This document shows positions 25,148 to 37,575 of a stretch of DNA of 64,000 bases, in pieces. A program made the translations under genes and the position numbers. Source of the DNA: Haemonchus contortus (lineage: Eukaryota; Nematoda; Chromadorea; Rhabditida; Trichostrongylidae); NCBI GenBank assembly GCA_000469685.2, contig LS997563.1, positions 13,739,440-13,803,439 of the forward strand, written 5' to 3'. The notes under the pieces were generated by a model. That model saw only the letters and a list, made by a program, of their open reading frames with translations, was not told the origin of the DNA and did not search any database. How positions within the stretch are numbered: position 1 is the stretch's first letter; each line of letters begins with the position of its first letter.

Positions 25148-28100
25148 GATTTTATGAATAGGGCCCCCCTGCAGTAGGGATGGTGAAGTGAGGGGGCCAT
25201 AATTTTCGGAAAACTCGCTACCCAATCTTAACTGCATGACTTCAAAGTGATATTTCATTTGAGAGCAAAGAACTCCTACCGTTAGCGGCAATTTTCTCGA
25301 GATATATCGATCCAATTGTGAGAAAAACGGACTCATCACTGTTCCTACATCAAATGAGATCTTGACATGACGCCTTTTTTCCAAATTTAAGCGTAATTAA
25401 ACAGGGGATCGAGAATTTGCTTAAAAGAAAGCTTGAAAGGCTCACGGGCGCACCAGGCTGATTAAAACATGGCAACATCGGTCGAATATGTTGTTCCCGG
25501 ATCTCTACAGAATAGTCGACAGCACTGGTACCCTTGCAGAACTTTGTTCCGGCTATAGTTAGCTCATCTGCTCCATGAGAGGTCAGCAGCGGTTACCTAC
25601 TGAGTAGTCTTCTCAAATGCATACCCATGTGTGAAGATTGAATCGTGGTCTTAATCTCATCACGAGGAACTCCTTACTAGAAGCATTCTCGAAAATTGGA
25701 CACAATACACAAATGTTTCCGAGCTCAAAAATGACGAATCCACATGTTACCGCCTAGGAATCGGTGGTTTCACCAGTTTACATCGACTCTTACTGCCTAA
25801 CCGCTAACTCTGCTCATAGGCAAACACTCCATTTGCAGCATGTTATGACCGGCTCACGGTTCCCTTGGTAGAGTCAGGACCATCTGGTCTCAGTAATCTA
25901 TTCAGTACTTCAAACCCATCCAATTTACCTAGGTAATCACTCGAATACAATGGGAGTTGAAGTGCATTTTTGGTGAGTCACAACGTGACTTCATTTACGC
26001 TTTGAACATAATAATGAAGTGAACACGAAAGTTCGGAATCTTCTAGAAGTATAGGTGGATAGTGTAGGGATTGTAGGGAGTGTAGGGATCCAGGGATTTT
26101 ATTGATGTTAAGCACCTGATTCTCCTATTCATAAAACTTCTAAAAAGTCGAATATGACCGAGAATCTCTTTTCGTGATATAGGGAGCTTTTGATAAATTA
26201 TCGCTCAGGTAGTAATAGAATCGTTAGAGCCTACACCTGAGATTCCACTCGCTGTTGGCCGTCTGCATCTCACTCTGTGCGCTGGCTATTCTCCCGTTTT
26301 TATTGTTTCTGTATGTACAAAGAAACACGGAATGTTGTGTATGTGCTCCCGTTGGGAGTTGGCAGTGTGAATGTGGGTGGGTCTTATTCGTTTAAAGGCT
26401 CGCCTTTCGCTGTCTGTGAGTTGGTTTGTTTTGCAGCTGTCATTTATTACTAAGATAAATGGCAGCACGTCACACAGCAACAACTTGGTGAAAAACAAAA
26501 CACATTGTGGAAACGGAGAAGGAAGGGTCAAGATTTTGGGCGGAAACGCGTCTTCAGTTTGACGAATGTATTCACAAAAACTCAGTTCGCTTACTCGGTC
26601 CCAGAGGAATTTATAACAAAATTTTTAGGATGAAGTGCCCCCGGATTCGCAAGTATTCATTTGTATTCCCGGAGTACGGCATTCCAAACTTAGAGGGCAG
26701 AAACTTCGAAGAGAGTGTTCTCATCCTTCTGAAAGACCCGTATGGGTTATGGTTACTTCACCCATAACCTCACAACTCGCTGAGCAGAAGCCGGTCAACT
26801 TAAAGGTGCTGATGTAGTCCGGCACGGGCTTGAATTCTTCAACGCTTCTGTTTTTCCTTCTGGTTCTACTTTCCCTACTCTTTTTAATGAACCCTGAAAA
26901 TCATGGGGTCAGTATTGCAGAGCAGAAACAAGCTTCCGCCAACTTCCATTATGAGATCTGTGCATCTGATCCCTTCCCAGAGAAGTAACGAGCTAACGAA
27001 CGATATGCAGATTGAAAAGGACCCATAGTAAGGTCTTTAGGAGGTTGAGTATATGATCTGTAGCAGATTTGCCACCCAAGATACCCCAGTAGCGTACTTA
27101 CAGTTGAGCACTAAGCGATGACGCAACATGCCCCCCCACTTGTCTTCAGTACCCCCATCAGATGCGGAGGCCCTATTATGATGATTGCGACGGAGCCGTT
27201 TGGCCTCTTTTTGTTCTTCAACAGTCTGCCGATCGTCCTTACCTTCATTTATCCCGACACGAAGTAGTAGTCTGAGGTTATACGGTATCCCATGTGAACC
27301 TCTCATGATACCACGCATGCGAGCTTCTACGTCTGCTTCGAGTGCTGGTTGGAAATAGAGGTGCTGTCCTTTCGGTCAAGCTATAGAGCAGCCTGTTCCC
27401 CTCATTTGGCTTCGGTACCTTCATCGAGTACGAAAGCCCTATTTCGTTAATTTTGACTGATCTGTTTGGCTTCTTGTTAGCAGTCTTTTTCATGGCTTTC
27501 CGAAATTTTCAAGGTTGCTACTTTGCTGTCCTGAAATCGCAGTAGTGCTTGGAATGTAGTACAATGGTATTACCAAGCTTCCCGAAAACAATTTATTTGA
27601 TCATCGGTCTGCACCGCGAGCTAATTAATAAGTGCTTTTAAGCAAATTAAAACAGCTCGGGTTGCATCGTTTCGCTTTTGCTCCGTGAAAAATCCGATTC
27701 AATTGAAATCGACCGAAATCGGCGTAATCGAATCAAACGACACCAGTAGGCCAGTATTTGCTTGAAAACAAACAACAACTGTGTTAATGGGATGTTTAGG
27801 GGCATCGGTAGCACGTATGTCAGTATGCCAAAAAGACGTCCATGACAACAGTGAATCCCTTCTCCGCTTTTGGAATCGCGTGTCGAGAATAATCCTTGGC
27901 GGACATTGCGTGATAGTGCCGGAATGAGTGCCGAGAATTCCTCCCTTGTGAGATCTCAGAAAGTGGCTGGTGCTGCTCGGTGGTTTGGGGCTTGGAAATT
28001 GTGAGGGTAAGCGCGTCTGCTCGGGTAAGTTGCACAGAAAGAGCTTGTGATTATCACGTTCAGGGCTTCGATGCTTTGCGATTTGAACGTTCGTCTTTGT

Positions 28101-28932
28101 CTGAAAAGAGGGCCGAATGAGAAGTACCTAAAGGGACTGGATTTGGACGAGTTTGGCTTACGAAAAAAAGGGATACGTTGTGAAGAGTTTCTCGCCGTTT
28201 GGCTTGTGATTCAACATTTCAACTCTTCTACTTTGATGCCACATCAGTTACCTATAAGACCCGGTAAAACTGCTGAGCGGACACTCATTGCTCACATTAT
28301 TGTTGAGTCATATCGTTGACTGCGTCGGAAGGAATAGAAGCAACCAGGCGACACTGGAAAAGGTACAATTAAAAGGAGCAGAGGCTGCAGAAGATATGCG
28401 AAAGGAATGTGGGTTAAGAGCTCCTCTAACATTATGCAGCCATTTCGTATTGAATATGGTTAGGACGATAATTGACAGAAGATATTCCTGAAGGCAAAAG
28501 GAAGTGCAAAATGGTCGAAACACCTGCCTTCCAATGCAGTTTAATCATGCTTTGACAGAACACATTCAATGTCTGAAACATCTAGTTACTCCGGCCACTG
28601 GGACTGGATCGAAGGGCCACGATGGATCCCTTGCTAGTGACTAATGAGGAGTGGTGATAGTACTGTCCCGCCTGACCAACCCCCAACTGCACCACAAAAA
28701 CCTGTTATGGATAGGTTTCTCTCAGACTTCCTTTTGTCTACCATATGTCCATGTTCGGATCCTCTCGTCGGTTAGCCATTGCTGCTTATAGCCATTTGAA
28801 CAAAACCCAATGGACTATTCAAATATGTGCACAAATTCTCAAATACTTTTTGAACAATACAAAAAAGAAGGATCAGTGCGAGCATAGAAATTGGGTGCTC
28901 CAAGGAAAAAGAATTATAATTTGAGCATAAAC
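25148..28932. other. Stretch with no recognised gene
   Basis: Several short open frames occur, none with a motif I know. The minus strand at 27120-27500 contains two related lysine-rich stretches about 290 bp apart, discussed in the findings. Confidence 0.45.
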
Positions 28933-29232
28933 ATAAAGGCTAAAAGCTCTGGGGCGTTAACCAGTCCCGCCTGAGGGATGCGCCTCCACATCGACTTCCA
29001 TTCAGAATCATAGTGGCGTATTGAATGCGTATGTGACCTATTCAATAACTTGCGATGGCCAGCCGATCTACAAGTCAGTGCTTTGGAACTCCTAGACGAG
29101 TCTGGTACCTATTATTCGACCTCAGACGGATGAAAGGCTTGGTTGGCTTAGGTGGATATCGATCCAGGATTCGAACCCATAACCATGCGGTGTTATATGT
29201 AGTGCGCCACTTGCCACTACACCACCTGCCCG
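28933..29232 (-). mobile_element. tRNA-derived SINE, full length
   Basis: On the minus strand the copy starts at caggtggtgtagtggcaagt, has the B box gggttcgaatcc and ends with gccccagagcttttagcctt. Moderately diverged. Confidence 0.88.
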
Positions 29233-30309
29233 TTTATCATACTTGTAGGATGAATCGCCCAGATTTTCTGTCGTGAACTATGCACTTTTCTTTGTTTCGA
29301 GTGATTTGTTGCAGTAGCTATAGCAAAATACTTGGAGGGGCAAAATATCAGGATCTTCAGTAGACCAGCGGCACATGTTGACTTTGATCGTTGTGACAAT
29401 CACCTGAGCCTTTCTTTTGCTAAAACATGTTTACCTATCTTTCGAATAATTGAGTAAGCAGGTTGTAGACCAGTAATCATCGAACGCGGAAAGTTAAAAG
29501 CAAGAGTCTCTTCCCATTACTTTGGTTTCTCGTTCTATTTGATCACTTAGCACATGTTTTGCATTATGCTTGCGCCTCAACGACGGCCATATTCTATCCA
29601 GATCATCCGAGACCTCTATCCTTATGTCTTCGATTCTGAAGATACTAAGCTGTGGACAGACCTCAGAGGACAAGGTAACGGAGTAAGTTATAAGGTGTAG
29701 TATTTTCTATGGGGTTACCTCTCCAGGATAGGGTTTAAGGAAAAAATGCAGAATTCCGAGTAATCTCCAGTGTGACTTACCTTTGCCACGAGTAAGAGCC
29801 AGATACTACTGTCCTTCGTTCACCTACTGACTCAAAAACAGACACGTACTCTCTGCTAAAGCGGAATTTGGAAGCGGAGCTCCACTTGTTTTTCTTGCCA
29901 CGTACGTACGAAGGCGGTAAAAGATTGAGCAGGCGGCGGTTGAGCATGTTGACATCACTTGAACAGAAGTCGTTTTTCTTTCGGCAATGGTCAGTTCCGC
30001 GTCAAGAGTAATCAACCAGTCAGCACGTCAGGAATTCAGCAAGTCCTTCTTAGCGCGCTCAAATTGAATATTCCGATATTTTCAACTTTTTGTTCTGTTT
30101 CGGCGAATGTGATAAGCACAGCGTAATGAAATTGAGAGGCTCGTGTAACGTTTCTTCCTGCTTCCGTGTCCGAGTGTTGAAGCCAGCGAATGGAGCAGTT
30201 TACAGAAAGGACGAGGGGCGAAAGGGGAAAAGTCTGAAGCGGACAAAGAAGGAAGGAATCGAAAGATGAGTAACCGAAGGAAAAAGACCTCCAACCATAG
30301 AGGGAATAA

Positions 30310-30595
30310 AAGGATAAAGAGTAAAGTTACGGCGTGTTAATCAATTCCGCCTAAACTCGACTTCCGTTCAGAATTGTAATGGCGTATTGGATGCGTATGT
30401 GGCCTATACAATGACTGGCGGTGGCCAGCCGATGTACAGGCCAGTGCTTTCATCCTCCCAGGTGGATCTGTTACCTGTTTTTGAACCGCGAAATGATGGA
30501 GGTTTTGGTTGGTTGGGCGGATATCGATCGAGATTCGAACCGGTGACCGTATGAGTGGGATAGTGCGCCACTTGCCACTACACCACCTCTGCCCG
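30310..30595 (-). mobile_element. tRNA-derived SINE, nearly full length
   Basis: On the minus strand the order is gcagaggtggtgtagtggca, B box ggttcgaatc, body with a small deletion in the cgcatccctcagac region, and a tail actttactctttatccttt that preserves two tail units. Confidence 0.9.
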
Positions 30596-31369
30596 GTTGA
30601 GAAGGGGAATAAATTGTGGGAATACGTCAACTCGCTACGGGGAATCGTTCACTTCATTTCCAGACACTAATGTACCCAAGGTCTGTAGGCAGGCTGTAGT
30701 ACTTCAGAAACCAGCGGTGTATAATGAAGGTGTGAAAAGGATTAAAGTCGTAATTGTTAGAGCAGAGTAATCCGCTAGAAAAGAAGTAGGCAAAGCTAGT
30801 CGCAAAACTACAAGCTCTGTAGAGAATGCTTTGTTTTCCCATGCTACTTTTGAGCACCCACGTGATTAGGCGAACAAAATGTTCCAAAAGAGAACGAAGT
30901 GGGCTTTAATAGAATGCCTGAGGAAATTCAGTTTCCCTTCAATTGCGGACTGATTTACCTTACTTGCAAAGGTCACCCTTGCGTAAGCGTAGTAGTAGAG
31001 CATGCCTTTTTCGGACTAGCCGGAAATTGGCCCAATGAATCTCGTCAGCTTTTTGCAAGACTGCTAACAACTGCACTACGCTCCCATGTCCCTCTAGATA
31101 GCGTTTCTTCCGAAATGCCTCTTGCTCTGAGAAGCATCTTCAGTTCGCAGACGTCCGCTGAATTCGGGAAACGGAAGATCCATGTTGCACAGATTATGTC
31201 AAGTGCTTTCTGCTGATTACCGGTGACGCGGTAAATCTGCAGCCTCGCAGAAAATTATGGCTTGAGACTATAATAGCGAATAGGCCGGCTAATATTCACT
31301 TACATGTACATATGTATGAATCTAGGGAGAACCGTACAATTATGATTGCTATTCGCAGTTTGCAGTGTC

Positions 31370-31714
31370 GCATTATCATCAGCAGTTGCACCATTCACAA
31401 GGGAACCCATGTGGGAAGCTGAAACAACTTGTCATGACCCATAGCGACAGTGAAAGGCAATTCTGGACAGTGTCGACTTGATGTAGTCGGCTGTTTACGC
31501 AATTGCTACAACTAAAATCTCGTCCAAATACCCTGTCATTTCTATCATGGTAGTCTCGTCCAACCCCTATTTTCCTGTTTTTAAAGAGCCATGTCTTTCT
31601 CGGAATCGGCGAATCCTCTTGCCTTCTTCACTACCGATGCACTAATCCCAACCGATACTTTCGCTTTTCGACTCAAAAAGGGTGCCTCAAAATTATCGAG
31701 AACTATGCCTTTAA
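31370..31714. mobile_element. Truncated copy of the TTAA-flanked DNA element
   Basis: Blocks aatctcgtcca, atggtagtctcgt, accgatgcacta and tgcctcaaaattatcg occur in the same order and spacing as in the element at 48078-48580. The right terminus is recognisable (ttatcgagaactatgccttt then TTAA at 31711-31714). The left terminus was not found, so this copy is 5'-truncated or rearranged. Confidence 0.7.
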
Positions 31715-32895
31715 TTATGTCCTCTCTGTATCCCTTGATAACCCCGTTTCAGCTTTCACCTCATTGCTCGTATCCCTTACTAATCTATACAGTTGCCTTT
31801 CTGCAGAAGAGATTTTAGTAATATTTTCTTGATCGATCACCTCAATTATCGATATCGATCGTTATCGATTGATCAGAATTACCGAAGTGCAGTTTGCACT
31901 CACGATATGCTGTATAAGCTATACTAACACCACCCTAAACCCATCTCTTGAGTTTACTGGAACGGTCCGCAGTAGGTTTTTCATTTAACTCTTTCTTCTT
32001 ACCCCTGCGTTAATCCCACGCCGTGGGAAGGTCCGCTATATCATTACGTTTATCATAGACATGGGAAGTTTTGGAGACGAACCGGCAAATTTACAAGATG
32101 TCAGGCCTTCAAACAATCCCATTGAATCACTGCTTTATCTATAAAAAGACATTCGTGAATAGAGCCGAAGCTGAGGTTTTGCCGGATGATGCACCAATCA
32201 AACGTAAGATATGGAGTTCCCCAGTCCATATCGGTTTAGTCCAATTAGTACTCACATCCTGTGATCAGATTAATTTGCACCAAAGTCATCGAAGACTTAA
32301 ACTGTGGTTTGCGTCCTTCGGTCCCTGCAACTGATTCTGAAATAACCAACACGTATGGAGCGGAAGCCGGGCTGGGCGGTACTTCCAAGTCAAAATCGGC
32401 GGCTGATGATAAAAAATTTGCACTTTATTTGTCAATCCATTCGTAATTACCGCTTCCGGGAGACGACTTTTCGTTCGGATTCAGGTGCCCATTCACAGTT
32501 TACACTCATACTAGGAAATGCGGGTTTTCAAATTTACGTAATTGCCCTCAAAAAACTAGCAGGAAAAAAAACCGTTGCCCTGATGTGGAATGAATTATTG
32601 CCGTGTTTTCAGGTAGGAAGAGATATTTGATGTCGAAATTAGGTACCTCTACAAACCCTTTTCAAATTTTTAGCACCAGATTTTCAACTTCCTACTTCTC
32701 GAGTGCAAAACTCTGTCAGTAGTTCTTACTTCTTAAAATTGTACTTTTCCGAACAATTCTATCGAAATTCCCGTATCTGTAATATTCATTGGATATATAC
32801 TGCAAAGACTGATGGGAATACGAGAGATACCCCTGGATTGTAATCATCAGCATTTATCCATTCATCAGCAATTCTACTTCCTAACTCAAGAAGAA

Positions 32896-33204
32896 GGGCG
32901 GAGGTGGTGTAGTGGCAAGTGGCGCACTATATCACACGCACGGTCAGGGGTTCGAATCCCGGATCGATGCCGGCCTAGGCCAACCAAGCCTTCCATCCTT
33001 CTGGGGTCGGTGAATTGGTACCAGACTCGTCTGGGAGGATAAAAGCACTGACTTGTACATCGGCTGGCCACTGCAAGTCATTGTATAGGCCACATACGCA
33101 CTCATTACGCCACTACGATTCTGAATGGAAGTCGAGTGCGGGGGCGCATCCCTCAGACGGGATTGATTAACGCCAAAAACTTTATCCTTTATACTTTATC
33201 CTTT
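32896..33204 (+). mobile_element. tRNA-derived SINE, best preserved copy with target-site duplication
   Basis: The copy has head gggcggaggtggtgtagtgg (A box TGGTGTAGTGG), B box GGTTCGAATCC, all body blocks and a double tail unit (ctttatcctttatactttat then ccttt). It is flanked by imperfect 13-bp direct repeats, AACTCAAGAAGAA at 32883-32895 and AACTCAAAAAGGA at 33205-33217 (11 of 13), as expected for target-primed retroposition. This is the reference copy for the family here. Confidence 0.95.
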
Positions 33205-33383
33205 AACTCAAAAAGGATACCTCAGACTCGAATGAGCAGATAGAGCATTGTCGAAAAACCTCACTACCAACCTGTACAGGGTCAATCAACTATTTAGACC
33301 CGGAATTTTGCTGGGTCTCACTTGCTTCCGAACTAAGGTAATAACAAAACGGAAAAAGTAAGTTGGGGATGATCCTATTTTAG

Positions 33384-33634
33384 GAAGCGCCCCACATTTG
33401 GCATTCATTCAGTATGGTAGTCATGTTTCAAATGCGTGTGTGGCCTATACAATGACTTAAGAGGGTCAGTCGATGTGCAACGCAGTACTTTTATCTCCCA
33501 CACAAGTCTAGCATCTATAAACCAACCCGCATGGATGAAAGGTTTGGTTGGTATGCAAGTTTATTCCCGGGGATCCGATCCTCTTACCATGCATGTGCGA
33601 TAGCGCGCCACTTGCCAATTACACCACCTTCGAA
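33384..33634 (-). mobile_element. tRNA-derived SINE, diverged copy
   Basis: On the minus strand the head gaaggtggtgtaattggcaa is readable, the B box is degenerate (ggatcggatcc region), and the body blocks are eroded. It lies 180 bp downstream of, and opposite to, the copy at 32896. Confidence 0.8.
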
Positions 33635-33971
33635 CTAGAGTCATGAAGGAGATCAATGTGAGCTTCGATTTGCAATCACCTCATCGCTCACTCAAATTTT
33701 GAACTGGATGCCCTTAGGGTTGCCAATCTTGACTCTGAGGGCCGGTGAAACTGCAGCATTATTCATTGTACGAGGACTGAACATCTGGTCACACCTCACC
33801 CGTGCTAAACAACCACCCTTTTTTCTGAGTAGTTCCCAGGTGGTCTTCTCGAGCGGAATATTGATGGGAACAAAGCCTTGAAAATCAGCTCGCTAGCTTA
33901 ATTCATTGTGTAAGTAAGATAACCATGCAGACCCATCGAAATCCCCCATAGAAATCCAGTTATGTAGCGCT

Positions 33972-33985
33972 CCCCCCCCCCCCCC
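33972..33985. repeat. Poly-C run
   Basis: Fourteen consecutive C within otherwise mixed sequence. Confidence 0.9.
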
Positions 33986-35092
33986 ACCAGGCTGATTCCT
34001 GATTGATGTTTAATGCTCTATTCTATTCAAATGTTCCTTGTTAAAATTCAGAAACAACAACAACACTACTGTTGTTGGCATGACCAAGGTGAGGTTGTCG
34101 TGAAGTGGTCCGGAATAAATTTCAATGGTAAAATTAGATTCACCCACGCTTTTGCCCTACTACAAATTGAATTCCTTGCCTTATTCTGATATTTGATGCA
34201 TCGGTCATGGGACATTAACCAACCGTGAGAACGGACACTTGCACCCAATGGTTTCCGTGCGAATTCCACTGTGATGGGCTGAGAGACGGTGTTTTTCATG
34301 GGCATTCCTTGCATCGAGCTCTAAACCTCAAATGCTTAGCTGTAGCTTTGTTTTTGTACCGAGAATAGCTTAGAATACTGGAAAAAAGGGAACTTGGACA
34401 GAAAAAGGATCTGGTTGGAGTAGAGGCGTAGTAGGTGGAAGGCTATCATATGTCTCGGATGGAGTCGTGGATAATGTAGTGGCTAATAGCCTTCGTTATC
34501 GTTGTTTGGTGCTGTAGGAACTAGTCAAACGTTTATACCTCTGGACTGGATGATTTACCGGCGGTTAACTCGTCCAGAAATAGAATCGTTTACGCGATAG
34601 GTCTGCTCACATGTTAGTACCCGAGCTCATGTTTACTTATGCAAACATATATAAACAATAGCCTATGGGCAGCTCATCTGCAGAAGAAACCAACGGTTTC
34701 AGTAGATTTGCAATTCTGCGCCATGAATTTGCTCAATCGTTCATGCTTGATCACTTTCGAGCCCCTTATTTCCAAGTGCTTTGTCTGGGTACGGATCTGT
34801 AGATATTTCGAAAAGGACACGGAGATAGGTTCCTTGACGAGGGGCTGAGCACGGCGATTTGATTGAAGAATGGGGGAAAACGGCGAACTGACCTCTTCAT
34901 GTACTCCTTCGCTCTGTTTTCTTGTTAAAGAAGCAGACATCGTGTGTTATGTGATCAGGTTGAAGACGTTGCTCACGCCATGCTCTCGTAAACAATCACG
35001 TATTCAAATAGTGAACTCTAGCAATTCGGATTTGTCCATTTTCAATTTGTAATTGGAATGAGATATGGGAAAGTAGAGTGAGAAAGCAAAAA

Positions 35093-35298
35093 TGAGGTGC
35101 GAAAAGTCTCGAGGCGTTAAATAACCCAGTCCGAGGTTTGCGCCACGCATTTGACTTCCATTCAGAATCATAGTGGCGCATTAAATGCTTATACGGCTTA
35201 TACAACGAAGTACAAGTCAGTACTTCTATTCTCTCAGACGAATCTAGCACCCATCAACCGGCCTCGAAGGGATGTAAGGCTTGGTTGACCTAGGCCAA
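35093..35298 (-). mobile_element. tRNA-derived SINE lacking the head
   Basis: On the minus strand only the distal two thirds are present: aggccaagc-like start, then cgaggccggttgatgggtgc, the aagtacaagtcagt remnant and the gcgttaaataacccagtcc tail. A 5' truncation removed the promoter boxes. Confidence 0.75.
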
Positions 35299-37495
35299 AA
35301 TCTTCAGAAGAATTCCTTCAATTTAGGGACATTCATTAAAACATGTTTTTAAATCAAATGTTTTGAAACAAAGCCTTAGTGACCGGGTATCACATGCAAG
35401 GCTCAAGATTGGGCAATTTGCATGACACCTAGTCAAATTGTTGGGGTTCAGGAGCTGCTTTTGGTTGGTTACAACCTCATTTTATCTGAAGACCTCAGCT
35501 TCAGTGATTGAAAGGGTTTTACGTGACCTTCGTACTGTTGGGTAGTTTTGTGAATTCAAACATATGAGGTTCCGAGCCCTCAGGTTCATTTGATAATCTT
35601 CCTAGCTCATTTAGACATCATGTAGCTGGAGGGTGATCCAGCGTCTCCGCTGCTGTGCTTAATACCTACGTCAAGCTCAGATTACGTTGTTTGCCTCCTT
35701 GAGCTTTCAGCCATCTCGACAATTGACTTTGGATGAGTCGAACGCGCCCACCGCTGCTTATATCCATCCCGAATGGCTATGAGAAACTTTTGCAGGAACG
35801 AGAAGCTGAGCTCTGCTAGACGGGTTTTTGCTTACTCCGTCACACCTGGGAAAGCGACCACCGCGATTCACTTCGTTAACCTTTTCTTCTCTGCTTTTAG
35901 CCTGCTCCCATCAGCCGTACTCCACAAATATCTTGCAGGGCATTGCCCTTATCCAAGACACGTGCTGATTTTTCCACGAAGGGCAACATTATAATCCCTC
36001 TCTACTCCATGGTTGTTAGCCAACGTTGGAAGTACGCTGGCTTTTGAGCGAACATTTCTCCGAATTGTGATTTTATTATGTGGATGTAATGGCATTCAAC
36101 AAAAAGAACATTATGGACTTCTGGTACCCATACTCTTTCTTTCCCAACATAACCAGCAACCCTGTTTTGTTCATTGCCCAGTGTCCGTGAATTACGTCAA
36201 AATCCCACTACATACATATGTGCCGGGAAGGCTTGGGTAAAGGAGGATGACAAGTAGCCTGGAGGGGTAGGAGGACGAGCCAGCTTGGCGATGAAAGGCT
36301 TCCACGAACCAGATCCTACCTCCTTCTGACTTCTGTTCATTTATTTGCCTTAACCTTCATTTTAGATTGTAGAGGAGGACACTTCGTGCGTTCTCCTTTC
36401 GTTTTTGTCCCCAACGTGAGGCTGTGAGAGCCTCTTGACGCGCATGTACGAAGGATTCAAGGGAGAAGGGCTATAGGACATAATCCGACTTAGGAGAACT
36501 TTTTGCCTGTTTACGAGCTCAAGTGTGTGTCACTTGGCGATCCCTCTTAGGTCGAGGAGCCGTCGAGATTCCGGTATTCATCATGCATTATGACTATAGT
36601 GAAGGATTATTCAAAATTCCTTGAAACATCGAAGATCCGCAGGGTGGCCAACAGCCACGGTCTGAAGTGCGGTGCTTCCTGAATCTCTTTGCTCTTGGGC
36701 ATGACTTGCGACTTTGTTTGCTGACTTGTATGGTAATATCACCTATGTACATAACTTGTCGTCCCCATGATCGACGAATTGCTGGACCAACCCGCTGGAG
36801 CGGGAGAGCTACCGGACCATCAGTTTCCCTTTTCATTCGATTTCTTCTTGGGCTAGTAGACAAAATTGTCCGTGAAGAAATGCAACCTGCTTGGCACCCA
36901 TTTCTGTCTTGACTCACAAGAAGAGTGTGAATCCAGCTTGCCGCGAGTTCGTACCCAGCTTTTACGGTAGATCCCGTAGAAATCTTTGCTGACATCATCA
37001 ACATTCAGAGAACGCTCGAACGAAATTCCTGAAAGCCACCACAGCGTCGGCTGATTGCTTGCCTTTGAGAGCTGCTTTCTCCAACAGAGAAAGCCCGCGG
37101 CGAATTCCAAGGAAAAACCATACACACAGCCATTCAAGAGCAGTTACTGCAAAGTACTCGGAGATTCAGGCAGAAATTTGAGCCTGTGGAACACGATTTC
37201 TAGAACATCAGTGTTGTGCACGTCAGAAATTGAATCCACAGACGAGTTCCTTTGTTCTATCATTTGATTTGCTCATCCTCTCATAACTTTTTATCGGCTG
37301 TTTGACAAAAAGACAGAAGACAAAGAGAAATAATGGAAGCCGAAAACAGCAAAAAATTAAATTCCTTATTGTATTATTGCTCAAATTTATCAACTGATTA
37401 TTTGTATTTTTGAAAATTGCTATTTATCACGAATAGTCCTTTTCCCAGACCCGGGAGATTTGGCCAGGAGAGAGAAAATTTGACAAATTAAGATG

Positions 37496-37575
37496 TCTCG
37501 AGCTCGTCTCGAGCTCGTAATGAATCGCGCTGACAGCCTAATGTGCTATGAATCGAGCTGATAGCTTAATATGCT
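37496..37575. repeat. Two nested short tandem duplications
   Basis: TCTCGAGCTCG is repeated exactly at 37496-37506 and 37507-37517. Immediately after, a 28-bp unit beginning ATGAATCG occurs at 37520-37547 and 37548-37575 with four differences, followed by a partial third unit. Confidence 0.85.

Noticed and set aside
26507..26767. 86-codon frame near 26.6 kb
   Set aside because: It looked protein-like at first, but there is no recognisable domain and no consistent splice sites on either side.
28061..28190. Alternative linking exon after acceptor acgttcag
   Set aside because: The phase fits at both ends, but the acceptor is weak, the donor is GTGAAG, and a second frame is equally coding-like.
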